From Actinomycetes bacterium (lineage in GTDB: Bacteria > Actinomycetota > Acidimicrobiia > Acidimicrobiales > Acidimicrobilacustridaceae): DNA of 64,000 nt. Positions 45,435 through 54,154 of the stretch are shown piece by piece. The DNA lies in contig JAKOVH010000026.1 of NCBI GenBank assembly GCA_029782145.1, forward strand, positions 1-64,000, read 5' to 3'. The notes below the pieces were generated by a model. It worked only from the letters and a program-made list of their open reading frames with translations. It was not told the DNA's origin and made no database searches. Each line of letters starts with the position of its first letter. Within the stretch, counting starts at the first letter, position 1. A program made the position numbers and the translations under genes.

Positions 45435-46232
45435 TTAGGACCCGTGCACGAAGCGGGCCTGACGGCCGAGGGCGAGCAGCTCGCCCGAGGGCGACCAGAT
45501 CTCGGCGTCCTCGTCGACGAACCCGCCCTTGGACTCGCGGGTGCTCAGCACCACCAGCAGCGGCGTGCCGGGCGGCAGGTCCTCGCGCGGCAGCTCGACC
45601 CGGGCGTGGTAGGTGAGGTCGACGGTCTGGGCCACGTGGGGCGATGGCCACATGTGGTACACGGCGGGGATCCACAGGTCGGCCAGCACCACGCCCCACC
45701 GGTGGTCGATGACCTCGGCGTCGCGGGGCTGCACCCAGCCGCCCACCCGGCCGGGACCGGGGCCGTCGACGTCGTGGATGCGGGGCTGGAACCACACCCG
45801 CTCGAGCACGGCCAGGCCCATGCCGAACTCGTGGGGCTCGGCGTCGGGGTCGAACGGCGCCACGTCGGGCATCTGCGCCGAGGCCAGCTCGCCCACCGGC
45901 CGCCGCACGGCCGCAGAGGCGAGCACCAGCCCGGCCAGCTTGCCGCCCGAGTGCAGCCGCAGCGTGCAGTTGGCCATGGTGCGACCCTGGCGCTCGACGG
46001 TGACCTCGGCCCGGAACGGCCCGTCGACGAAGGGCCGCAGGTACTGCATCGAGACGTGCTGGACGGTCATGCCGGTGCCGGCCAGCTCCATGTCGAGGGC
46101 GGTGAGGGCGAGACCGAGCACGTAGCCGCCGTGCTGCGCCTGGTAGCCCCACCAGACGCGGCCGGTGTCTCGCTCGTACACGCCGTCGCCGACGGCGTGG
46201 AGGCGGCACTCCTGGTCGAGCAGGGCGGTCAC
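45435..46232 (-). CDS. TesB-like acyl-CoA thioesterase family protein
   Basis: A 265-residue double-hotdog protein. The first hotdog includes GYQAQHGGYVLGLALTALDMELAGTG and VQHVSMQYLRPFVDGPFRAEVTVERQGRTMANCTLRL. The second includes DHRWGVVLADLWIPAVYHMW and VDLTYHARVELPRE. Such proteins hydrolyse acyl-CoA. The frame extends upstream to 46304. I prefer the GTG at 46232 because AGGA lies five bases before it and the family N-terminus begins there; the longer version would overlap the divergent kinase promoter. It lies next to the amidohydrolase gene, 83 bp apart. Confidence 0.8.
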   Translation of the reverse strand: MTALLDQECRLHAVGDGVYERDTGRVWWGYQAQHGGYVLGLALTALDMELAGTGMTVQHVSMQYLRPFVDGPFRAEVTVERQGRTMANCTLRLHSGGKLAGLVLASAAVRRPVGELASAQMPDVAPFDPDAEPHEFGMGLAVLERVWFQPRIHDVDGPGPGRVGGWVQPRDAEVIDHRWGVVLADLWIPAVYHMWPSPHVAQTVDLTYHARVELPREDLPPGTPLLVVLSTRESKGGFVDEDAEIWSPSGELLALGRQARFVHGS

Positions 46233-46305
46233 GGCCGTCCTGCCTACCACGCCTCCCGGGCGGCCCGGGACGCCGGGCCGGAGGGATTCCCCCGCACCGG
46301 GCACC

Positions 46306-46311
46306 TAGCGT
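46306..46311 (+). promoter_or_regulatory. -10 box TAGCGT of a probable leaderless promoter
   Basis: TAGCGT is followed by eight bases and the ATG of the pantothenate kinase gene at 46320. Confidence 0.55.
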
Positions 46312-46319
46312 GGAGCCCG

Positions 46320-47105
46320 ATGGACGCCGTCCCGAGCCCCGAGCCCGGCGCAGGCCCGACGCCCGCCTCCGGACCCGCCGCGGGACCGGCGCCCGGCCCG
46401 GCCCCCGCCATCGCCCAGCTGGCGGCGCTGGTGGCCGCTCGGCGGGCGAGCACCGCCCCGGACAGCCTGCTGGTGGGGATCGGCGGCGGCGTGGCCGTCG
46501 GCAAGAGCACGGTGGCGGCGGAGCTGGCCGGCCTGCTCGACGCGCACCACGGACTGGCCGCCGCGGTCGTGTCGAGCGACGGCTTCTTGCACACCAACGC
46601 CGAGCTCGCCGCCCTCGGCCTGGCCGCGCGCAAGGGCTTCCCCGAGAGCTACGACACCGCGGCCATCGAGCGGTTCGTGGCCGACGTGCGGGCCGGGCGC
46701 GACCCGCTGGAGGTGCCGGTCTACGACCACCTCCTCTACGACGTGCTGGACCAACGGCGCTCGGTCGCGCGGAGCCCCGTCGTGCTGTTCGAGGGCGTGA
46801 ACGTGCTGCACTTCGCCGACCGGCTCGACCTGGCGGTCTACGTCGACGCCGCCGAGCCCGACATGCGCCGCTGGTTCGTGCACCGGGTGCTGCAGCTGCG
46901 CACGGAGGCGGCCGACGTGCCCGGCGCCCACCTGGCGCCGGTGGCCGCGCTCGACGACGCCACCGTCGCCGCCCTCGCCGAAGGGGTGTGGGAGGCGGTC
47001 AACCTGCCGAACCTGCACGAGGCGATCGAGCCGAGCCGCGAGCACGCCGACGTCGTGCTGCACAAGGGCAGCGACCATGCGGTCACCGAGCTGCGGCTGC
47101 GATGA
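46320..47105 (+). CDS. coaA: type I pantothenate kinase-like protein, short form
   Basis: A 261-residue P-loop kinase. Walker A is GGGVAVGKST (55-64). SSDGFLHTNAELAALGLAARKGFPESYD is the hallmark of CoaA, the ATP-dependent kinase of the first step of coenzyme A synthesis. VYDHLLYDVL and ILFEGVNVL-like VVLFEGVNVLHF follow. E. coli CoaA is 316 residues. Here the normal N-terminal region (SPYxxFxRxxWAxLR) is replaced by a Pro/Ala-rich tail of about 30 residues, so this is a shortened or diverged form. The ATG follows TAGCGT by eight bases. The next gene starts 37 bp after its stop. Confidence 0.85.
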   Translation: MDAVPSPEPGAGPTPASGPAAGPAPGPAPAIAQLAALVAARRASTAPDSLLVGIGGGVAVGKSTVAAELAGLLDAHHGLAAAVVSSDGFLHTNAELAALGLAARKGFPESYDTAAIERFVADVRAGRDPLEVPVYDHLLYDVLDQRRSVARSPVVLFEGVNVLHFADRLDLAVYVDAAEPDMRRWFVHRVLQLRTEAADVPGAHLAPVAALDDATVAALAEGVWEAVNLPNLHEAIEPSREHADVVLHKGSDHAVTELRLR

Positions 47106-47142
47106 TGGGCACCGGCCCAAACACGGAAGAGGACCACGCACC

Positions 47143-48234
47143 GTGATCGACCTGACCGTCGCCGCCATCCCGGGCTTCTTCGCCACCATGGGGATCGAGC
47201 ACCGGGTGCTCGAGCGTCGGGCGGCACGCAGCGGCGCCACCGCCGGCAACTACGAGCGCAACGACACCCTGGCCAGCCTGAGCATGGGCGTCGGCAGCCT
47301 GGTGATCCCGCTGGCCATGGCCAAGCTGCTGGAGCCGGTCACGCCCGGCCGGGGCCGCTACGCCAAGGCGCTGGTGGGCACCGCCGTGGGCGCGGCCGCG
47401 CTCACCACCGTCGCCGACGCCGCCGCCCGCCACGACGGCGACGGCCGCCTGGCTCGTTGGGCTCGCAAGGTGAGGCCCTCAGCCGGTGTCGCCGCGGTGT
47501 CGGCCGGGGTCGTGGCAGCCAGCACCGGATGGGCGGCGCGCACCACCGGTCGGCGGCTGTTCGACCGGTACGGCCGCTCCCACGACCTCGGCACGGGGCT
47601 GCTCGCCACCCTCGGGGCGGTCTTCGCCTGGGACGCCATCTACTACTGGAACCACCGCATCCAGCACGAGAGCCGGTGGCTGTGGGCCATCCACGTCGTG
47701 CACCACTCGAGCGAGCGCTACAACCTCTCCACCGCGCTGCGCCAGCCGGTGGCGGACAACTTCGGGATGTTCGTGCCCTATGGGCTGCTCGGCGCGCTGG
47801 GCTTCCGTCCGGCGCTGATCGAGACCGCCCGGGGCGTCAACCTGCTCTACCAGTACTGGATCCACACCGAGGCGATCTCCAAGCTGGGCCCGGTCGAGGA
47901 GGTGTTCAACACGCCGTCGCACCACCGCGTGCACCACGGCAGCAACCGCCGCTACCTCGACCGCAACCACGGGAGCATCCTCATCGTCTGGGACCGCCTC
48001 TTCGGCACGTTCCAGCGCGAGCTCGACGAGGAGCCGGTGGTGTACGGGCTCACCAAGAACATCCGCACGTTCAACCCGCTGCGCGTCGCCACCCACGAGC
48101 ACGCGGCCATCCTGCGCGACGTCGCCCGCTCCACGTCGTGGCGGGAGCGCCTGGGCCGGGTGTTCCGGGGTCCGGGGTGGTCGCCTGCGGTGCCGTCCCA
48201 GCCGACGCCCGCGCCGGCCACCACCGCCGCCTGA
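47143..48234 (+). CDS. fatty acid hydroxylase/sterol desaturase family protein
   Basis: A 363-residue integral membrane diiron hydroxylase. The eight-histidine pattern is present: YYWNHRIQHESRWLWAIHVVHHSSERYN, then WIHTEAI, and NTPSHHRVHHGSN. Four or more membrane helices precede and flank it. Members hydroxylate or desaturate sterols, carotenoids and fatty acids with O2. GTG at 47143 follows GAGG. It follows the kinase gene closely, so the two probably form one transcript. Its TGA at 48232-48234 abuts the convergent ABC permease stop with no base between. Confidence 0.88.
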   Translation: MIDLTVAAIPGFFATMGIEHRVLERRAARSGATAGNYERNDTLASLSMGVGSLVIPLAMAKLLEPVTPGRGRYAKALVGTAVGAAALTTVADAAARHDGDGRLARWARKVRPSAGVAAVSAGVVAASTGWAARTTGRRLFDRYGRSHDLGTGLLATLGAVFAWDAIYYWNHRIQHESRWLWAIHVVHHSSERYNLSTALRQPVADNFGMFVPYGLLGALGFRPALIETARGVNLLYQYWIHTEAISKLGPVEEVFNTPSHHRVHHGSNRRYLDRNHGSILIVWDRLFGTFQRELDEEPVVYGLTKNIRTFNPLRVATHEHAAILRDVARSTSWRERLGRVFRGPGWSPAVPSQPTPAPATTAA

Positions 48235-49804
48235 TCAGGCGAGGTCGCGCCGGGCGTAGGCGGCGAAGCCGACCGCGCCGAGCACCAGCCCGGCCCCGCC
48301 CATCGCCACTGCAGCGGGCCATGCCACGGGGTCGGCCGGCACCGAGGCCAGGTGGTGGAACGGCGACAGCGAGACCACCCAGCCGGGCAGGTCGGCGGCG
48401 GGCCCGAGGAAGCCGAGGAAGTAGACGACCACGGCCGAGCCGGCGCTGAAGGGCAGGGCGACCCGCGGCGCGACGCCGTGGAGCAGCACCGCAAGGCCCA
48501 CGAACAGCACCAGCACCGAGGCGGTGTTGGCGGTAGCGGCCAACGACTGGGCGACGGTGAGCTCCGCTCCCCCGGCCACGGCGCCGGCCCAGAGGGCGAC
48601 GCCGCTGAGCGCCCCGGTCACCACCACGGCCGCCAGCGACGTCGCCACCTCCCCGCCCAGCCAGCCCGACCGGGTGAGCGGCAGGGCGTGCAGCAGCTCC
48701 AACCGGCCAGCGCTCTCGTCCTCCCAGCCCCGGTGGAACGACGTGACCGCCTGCAGCACCAGCAGCATCCCGATGACGCTCGCCATGAGCCCCACGAACC
48801 GGGCCGGTGAGCCCAGGTCGCCGATGCCGTAGGTGCTGGCGAACTGCTGGAACTGCTCGTTGTTCGAGATGTAGTCGGTGAACGTGGCGGTGATGGCGCC
48901 CACGATCGCGCCGTACACGACGAGCCCCGCGCTCCATCCGAGGACGCCGCCCAGGCGCTCGCGCCAGGCGAAGCCGAGCGGCGAGGTGAGCAGGCGGAGC
49001 CGGGGGGCCACCCGGTCGCGCTCGGGCACCAGGCCGCTGCCGAGGTCGCGTCGCCGGTAGAGGTGGTGCGCCACGCCGAGCAGCACGACGGCCAGGCCGA
49101 GCGAGAGCACGAGCGGGAAGGGGTGGTCGCCGGCGAAGGCCTGCAGCGCAGCCACCCAACCGAAGGGTGTGAGCCAGCGCAGGGCGTCGAGCGCGCTGAC
49201 CGAGTCGGCCAGCATGCGCACTGCGTAGAACAGCCCGATGGCGGCACCGGCCGCGCCCGCCGCACGGCGTCGTTGCCCGAAGAGCTGGGCGCTCAGCGCT
49301 CCCACACCGACACCCACCAGCGCGGTGAGCCCCACGCCGGCGCCGAACAGCACGGCCCCGGCGCTCTCCTGCCCGGCACCGACGAACACCCCCGCCACGG
49401 CCACGGCGACCGCCGCGCAGCCCACCGCCAGCACCACCAGGTGGAGGGCCACGGCCCGCGCGCCGTCGAGCGGCTCGGCCAACAGCAGGTCCCACCGGCC
49501 GAGCTCCTCCTCGCCGCGCAGCACCCGCACCGCGGCCAGGGCGCCCCACAGCGAGGCGACCACGACCACGAACGAGCCGCCGCGCCACACGCCGAAGCCC
49601 CCGGAGGTGGTCAGGTCGTAGGCCCGGCCGTAGAGCGCCCGGACGGCGGGGTTCCCGGTGAGGCTGTCGAGGTCGGCGACGGCCTGGTTCGACAGGGCGG
49701 CGCTGTAGCTCGACACGACGATCTGCAACAGCAGCGCCGAGCCGACCACCACGGCCACGATGCCCCGCCACAGCTCGCGGACCGCGAGCCGCAGGACGGC
49801 CCGG

Positions 49805-49818
<14 letters not shown>
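48235..49818 (-). CDS. ABC transporter permease
   Basis: A 527-residue membrane protein with about twelve helices in two halves of six, as in ABC-2 export permeases. It begins with a membrane helix (IVAVVVGSALLLQIVVSSYSAAL) and has extended soluble stretches between helices, for example RWDLLLAEPLDGARAVALH and RLELLHALPLTRSGWLGG, the repeated LxxAxPLxRxxW/A coupling segment of each half. It forms a two-gene unit with the ATPase, whose stop lies 14 bp inside this gene, so translation is coupled. Likely exported cargo is a drug, antibiotic or lipid, unassigned. Confidence 0.88.
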
Positions 49819-50695
<877 letters not shown>

Positions 50696-50702
50696 GCCGG
50701 CC

Positions 50703-50708
50703 ACGCTA
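50703..50708 (-). promoter_or_regulatory. -10 box TAGCGT of a probable leaderless promoter
   Basis: On the minus strand TAGCGT is followed by seven bases and the ATG of the ABC ATPase gene at 50695. The hexamer is identical to that of the pantothenate kinase gene. Confidence 0.6.
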
Positions 50709-50752
50709 CGGCCCACCCCCAGCCCGACGAGCCATGTCACCCCGACGTCCCC

Positions 50753-50800
50753 AACCTGTGCCCGAATCTGGTCCCGGAGGGACCGATTCGGGCACAGGTT
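50753..50800. repeat. intergenic palindrome family B, copy 2
   Basis: AACCTGTGCCCGAATC (50753-50768) pairs perfectly with 50785-50800. Inside, GGTCCC/GGGACC forms a second stem around GGA after one bulged T, so nearly the whole 48 bp folds on itself. The outer ACCTGTGCCC and inner GGTCCC are shared with 19588-19701. It lies 49 bp past the LLM gene's stop, after a pyrimidine-rich transcript stretch. Confidence 0.88.
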
Positions 50801-50848
50801 CAGGCTGGGACGGGTGGAGGAGGGGAGGCGGGGAGGCGAGCGGGAGCG

Positions 50849-51781
50849 TCAGTGGAGGGCGGCGCGGAAGGCCTTCACGACGCCTTGGAGGATGTGGAGG
50901 TCGTCGTCGTAGGTGCCGGCCATGGGGATGCCGCCGACCCGCACGTCGGTGACCCCCGCCTCCACCAAGGGGGCGGCGCCGGCGAACGTGGCGGCCAGGT
51001 CGACCGCCCCCTCGGCGTCGCGCACCAGCGCGGCGGTGCCCACCACCCCGAAGCCGGGGTCGCCGCCCTCGGCCTCCACCAGGGCCCGCATGCGGGGGAT
51101 GGCGTCGGCCAGGGCGGCGGCGTCGGCGCCCCACGGGATCCACCCGGAGCCGAACCGGGCCAACCGGCGGGCCGAGCGCGGGTTCACCGTGCCGCTCACC
51201 CAGACGGGCACGCCCCCGTGCTGGCGGGGCTTGGGCATCTGGTGGATGCGCTCGAACCGCAGCTCGGGCGAGTCGTAGTCGGCGACCTGCTCTCGCCACA
51301 GCAGCTGGCAGACCTCGAGGGTGTGGTCGAGCTGGCGGCCGCGGGTGTCGTAGTCGAGCCCGGCGGCGACGTACTCCTCGCGCTGCCATCCCACGCCCAC
51401 GCCGATGTCGAGCCGGCCGCCGGTGAGCACGTCGATGGTGGCCGCCGTCTTGGCCAGCACCACGGGACGGCGCAGGGCGGCCAGCAAGATGTTGGTGCCG
51501 AGCCTCACCCGCTCGGTGACCGCCCCCGCCGCGGTGAGGAAGGTGAGCGGCTCGAGCCAGATGCCGTCGGGGCCGGTGGGCTGCTTGCCGCCGGCCGCGC
51601 CGCCCTTCTTGGGGTCGCCGTAGGCGTCGAGGTCCTCGCCGTAGACGACGTGGTCGGAGCACACGATGCGGTCGACCCCGGCCACGTCGGCCGCCCGGGC
51701 CCGGTCGAGCAGGAACCCGAAGTCGCCCGGGTCGTCGTTGGCGAACGTGGTGATCGAGATCGAGAGCTGCGGCGCCGTCAT
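50849..51781 (-). CDS. LLM class F420-dependent oxidoreductase
   Basis: A 310-residue luciferase-like protein. It has DRARAADVAGVDRIVCSDHVVYGE near the N-terminus, RVRLGTNILLAALRRPVVLAKTAATIDVLTGGRLDIGVGVGWQREEYVAAG (the flavin-binding segment of the family), and PVWVSGTVNPRSARRLARFGSGWIPWG near the end. The pattern is that of TIGR03619-type F420 enzymes of actinobacteria; the substrate is unknown. It is distinct from the LLM gene at 31.6 kb. Six bases before the ATG stands CAGAGT, possibly a weak -10 for a leaderless message. The 3' side carries palindrome B. Confidence 0.87.
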   Translation of the reverse strand: MTAPQLSISITTFANDDPGDFGFLLDRARAADVAGVDRIVCSDHVVYGEDLDAYGDPKKGGAAGGKQPTGPDGIWLEPLTFLTAAGAVTERVRLGTNILLAALRRPVVLAKTAATIDVLTGGRLDIGVGVGWQREEYVAAGLDYDTRGRQLDHTLEVCQLLWREQVADYDSPELRFERIHQMPKPRQHGGVPVWVSGTVNPRSARRLARFGSGWIPWGADAAALADAIPRMRALVEAEGGDPGFGVVGTAALVRDAEGAVDLAATFAGAAPLVEAGVTDVRVGGIPMAGTYDDDLHILQGVVKAFRAALH

Positions 51782-51800
51782 GGCCTCACTCTGGCACGGC

Positions 51801-52223
51801 TCAGCCGCGGACCATGCCGTAGGCGTGGGTGGGGCGCAGGGTGAGCACGACCCGCTGGTCGGCCACCATGGCGCGCCGGTAGTCGTCCCAGTCCGGGTGC
51901 TCGCCGGCCATGGCCCGGTACATCTCGACCAGCTCCTCGACGGTGGCGTCGCCGGGGGCGGCGGCGACCGGGCTCAGCTCGGCGTCCGCCTCCAGCACCA
52001 CGTAGGACCAGAAGTCGTCGGCGTTGACGTGCAGCGAGGCTCGCCGGTCGCGCAGGAGGTTGCGGTACTTCGCCCGGGTCGCGGTGATGGAGATCCGCAC
52101 CCGACCGTCGTCGGTGACGGTGTGGATGATGTTGGAGCTTTGCGGGCGTCCGTCGGACTTGAGCGTGATCAGCACCCCGTTGCGGTGCGACCGGGCGAAG
52201 GCGAGGGCGGTGTCGAGCTCCAT
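51801..52223 (-). CDS. PPOX-class (pyridoxamine-phosphate-oxidase-like) F420-type protein
   Basis: A 140-residue split beta-barrel. The core LAFARSHRNGVLITLKSDGRPQSSNIIHTVTDDGRVRISITATRAKYRNLLRDRRASLHV is characteristic of the PPOX-class family TIGR03618, many members of which bind F420 in actinobacteria. It then ends with VTLRPTHAYGM. The ATG at 52223 gives the normal start; no ribosome site is evident. It is closely spaced behind the VOC gene (38 bp), within a minus-strand run that also includes the DUF4235 gene. Confidence 0.85.
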   Translation of the reverse strand: MELDTALAFARSHRNGVLITLKSDGRPQSSNIIHTVTDDGRVRISITATRAKYRNLLRDRRASLHVNADDFWSYVVLEADAELSPVAAAPGDATVEELVEMYRAMAGEHPDWDDYRRAMVADQRVVLTLRPTHAYGMVRG

Positions 52224-52261
52224 GGGTGGGGCCAACGCCGGGTGCCACCCGACGATTCCGG

Positions 52262-52624
52262 TCAGCTCAGCGGTCGGGCGATGCTGACCTCGTGGCCGGC
52301 GGGGTCGCGGACGTGGAAGTACCGCTCGCCCCAGGGCGCGTCGCTCGGCGGGAACTGGGGTCGGACGCCGGCGGCAACGAGGCGGGCGTGCACCGCGTCG
52401 ACGTCGTCGACCCACACGATGAACCGGCCCCACACCCGCTCGAGCGGCGTCCACCCGGGGTCGAGCTGCAGGTTGAGGAAGCTGGTCGGGCCGAGCCGGT
52501 AGGTGGTGAAGCCGGCGGCGGCCCCGCCGTGGACCAGGTCGAGGTCGAGGGCGTCGTAGAAGGCCACCGACGCCGCCATGTCGGCCGTGGCCAGGGTGAC
52601 GGCGCTGAGCGACTCGGCGGTCAA
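52262..52624 (-). CDS. VOC-family (glyoxalase-fold) protein
   Basis: A 120-residue single VOC unit: VTLATADMAASVAFYDALDLDLVHGG, GPTSFLNLQLD, IVWVDDVDAVHARLVAAGV, and ERYFHVRDPAGHEVSIARP with the C-terminal metal Glu. Function is not predictable for this broad family. The likely start is TTG at 52624, which overlaps the stop of the DUF4235 gene as TTGA. No ATG or GTG lies near the family N-terminus, so a coupled TTG start is the simplest choice. The next candidate, an ATG inside the first helix, would delete the first strand. Confidence 0.75.
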   Translation of the reverse strand: MTAESLSAVTLATADMAASVAFYDALDLDLVHGGAAAGFTTYRLGPTSFLNLQLDPGWTPLERVWGRFIVWVDDVDAVHARLVAAGVRPQFPPSDAPWGERYFHVRDPAGHEVSIARPLS

Positions 52625-52938
52625 CCCTCGATGCCCGGCGGTGTGTCGCCGGTGGCGACCTCCCACGCCTCGGCGGCCAGGCGCTGGCCGACGAGCCGGC
52701 CGATGCCGGCTCCCACTCCGGCCGCGACCGCCCAGGCGAGGGCGTCGGGCCACGAGACGCTGCGGTCGGCCGGGTTGAGCGGCGGCTCCGGCGCATCGGG
52801 CCCGCGCACGGCGTTCCAGACCACGAGCAGCACCTTGCGGGTGGCGAGGGTGCCCAGCACCGCGGCCAGCGTCGACACGACCTTCCACGCGCCTCGCTCA
52901 CCGGGGCTCGGACTCGTGCTCTTCAGCAGGCTGTTCAC
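52621..52938 (-). CDS. DUF4235 family membrane protein
   Basis: A 105-residue protein. Its sequence (KVVSTLAAVLGTLATRKVLLVVWNAVRGPDAPEPPLNP, then VSWPDALAWAVAAGVGAGIGRLVGQRLAAEAWEVATG) fits DUF4235, which has two membrane helices and no known activity, throughout. The GTG start at 52938 is seven bases after TACGGT, a leaderless arrangement. Its end overlaps the VOC gene (TTGA). Confidence 0.85.
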   Translation of the reverse strand: MNSLLKSTSPSPGERGAWKVVSTLAAVLGTLATRKVLLVVWNAVRGPDAPEPPLNPADRSVSWPDALAWAVAAGVGAGIGRLVGQRLAAEAWEVATGDTPPGIEG

Positions 52939-52945
52939 GTGCGGG

Positions 52946-52951
52946 ACCGTA
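52946..52951 (-). promoter_or_regulatory. -10 box TACGGT of a probable leaderless promoter
   Basis: On the minus strand TACGGT is followed by seven bases and the GTG of the DUF4235 gene at 52938. The divergent GNAT gene starts at 52999, so two start regions share 60 bp. Confidence 0.6.
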
Positions 52952-52998
52952 CCCTCGACGATCGGGGACGTGCCGCCGCAGGTGAGAAGATCCGATCC

Positions 52999-53835
52999 GT
53001 GGCGTCGCGTTCCGAGCCAACCGAGGCCGGTCGGCCCCCGACCGGAGCGCCCGACGACCTCGACCCGCTCGCCAACGCCGTGTGGTGGGCGTTGCGCACC
53101 GAACAGCGGGAGCTGGCCGAGGTCGCGGGGCGGGCCCGGCGCTACCCCGCCGACGTGTCGGTGTTCGCTGGTGTCGACGTCCTCGACGCCGGCGGGTGGG
53201 CCGACCTGGCCACGCTCGTCGGGCCGTCGGGGACGGCGGCGCTGTTCCGGGCGGAGATCCCGCCTCCGCCCGCCGGGTGGACCGAGCACCATCGCGGACG
53301 CGGCCGCCAGATGACCGTCACGGCCGACGCCCTGGCCGCCACGGCAGACGCCCTGGCCGACGACCGGGCCGACGGCCTCGCTGACGAGCTCGCCGCCACC
53401 CCCACCAGCCGGACCCATCCCACGGTCGCCCTGGAGATGGTTCGCCGGCTCACGATGGTCGATATCGGTGAGGTGCTGGCCCTGGTGGAGGTCGCCCGTC
53501 CCGGCCCGTTCGCCGAGCGCACCCTCGAGATGGGCCGCTACTGGGGCCACCTCGACGAGCACGACCGGCTCCTCGCCATGGCCGGGGAGCGCATGCACCT
53601 CGAGGGCCACACCGAGATCTCCGCGGTGTGCACCCACCCGGACGCGAGAGGTCAGGGCCTGGCCACGGCGCTCACCCGCCGCGTCGCCCAGGCGATCCTC
53701 GACCGGGGCGAGGTCCCGTTCCTGCACGTGGCCGAGGGCAACGACCGGGCCCGGGCGGTGTACCGGCGCCTCGGCTTCACCGAGCGGCGGACGGTGGAGT
53801 TCGCCGTGCTGGAGGCGCCGGCCGGAGGGGCCTAG
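52999..53835 (+). CDS. GNAT family acetyltransferase (FR47-like domain)
   Basis: A 278-residue protein. The C-terminal acetyltransferase domain has EISAVCTHPDARGQGLATALTRRVAQAIL (acetyl-CoA loop RGQGLA) and VYRRLGFTERRTVEF. The N-terminal 120 residues (ANAVWWALRTEQRELAEVAGRARRYPADVSVFAGVDVLD) form a second, degenerate domain seen in FR47-like actinobacterial GNATs. The acceptor is unknown. GTG at 52999 lies seven bases after GAAGAT, a possible -10 lacking the first T. The gene is divergent from the DUF4235 run. Confidence 0.85.
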   Translation: MASRSEPTEAGRPPTGAPDDLDPLANAVWWALRTEQRELAEVAGRARRYPADVSVFAGVDVLDAGGWADLATLVGPSGTAALFRAEIPPPPAGWTEHHRGRGRQMTVTADALAATADALADDRADGLADELAATPTSRTHPTVALEMVRRLTMVDIGEVLALVEVARPGPFAERTLEMGRYWGHLDEHDRLLAMAGERMHLEGHTEISAVCTHPDARGQGLATALTRRVAQAILDRGEVPFLHVAEGNDRARAVYRRLGFTERRTVEFAVLEAPAGGA

Positions 53836-53863
53836 CCGCGTCGGCGCAGGCTCCGCGGCGCGC

Positions 53864-54061
53864 TCAGCGGACCGCCTTGGTCCAGTCGTTGAGCGCGGTG
53901 TACGAGGCACCCCAGTCGATGGGCGAGTCGCACGTCGGGCAGTGGGCGTCGTCGTCGCTCATCACCGCCGCGCAGTGCGAGCAGCGCAGGACCGGCTCGG
54001 GATCGGGCTCGAAGACGGCGGTGACCCGGTCGACGGGCGTGACGGGAGAGGCATCGCTCAT
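53864..54061 (-). CDS. small zinc-ribbon protein
   Basis: A 65-residue protein with a single zinc-ribbon: CSHCAAVMSDDDAHCPTCDSPIDW, that is CxxC-x11-CxxC, followed by a C-terminal helix (SYTALNDWTKAVR). It has no enzymatic domain. AGGGGGACCG precedes the ATG at 54061. It is a short gene between the GNAT and DUF6544-like genes and may be a regulatory or protein-binding adaptor. Confidence 0.65.
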   Translation of the reverse strand: MSDASPVTPVDRVTAVFEPDPEPVLRCSHCAAVMSDDDAHCPTCDSPIDWGASYTALNDWTKAVR

Positions 54062-54154
54062 CGGTCCCCCTGGGGTGGTTGGCGGTGCGGTCCGTCGACC
54101 ATCTCGCGCCGGGGGCGCCGGCGCCACGGTCGAAGGTCCCGGCGTGGGCCTCCG

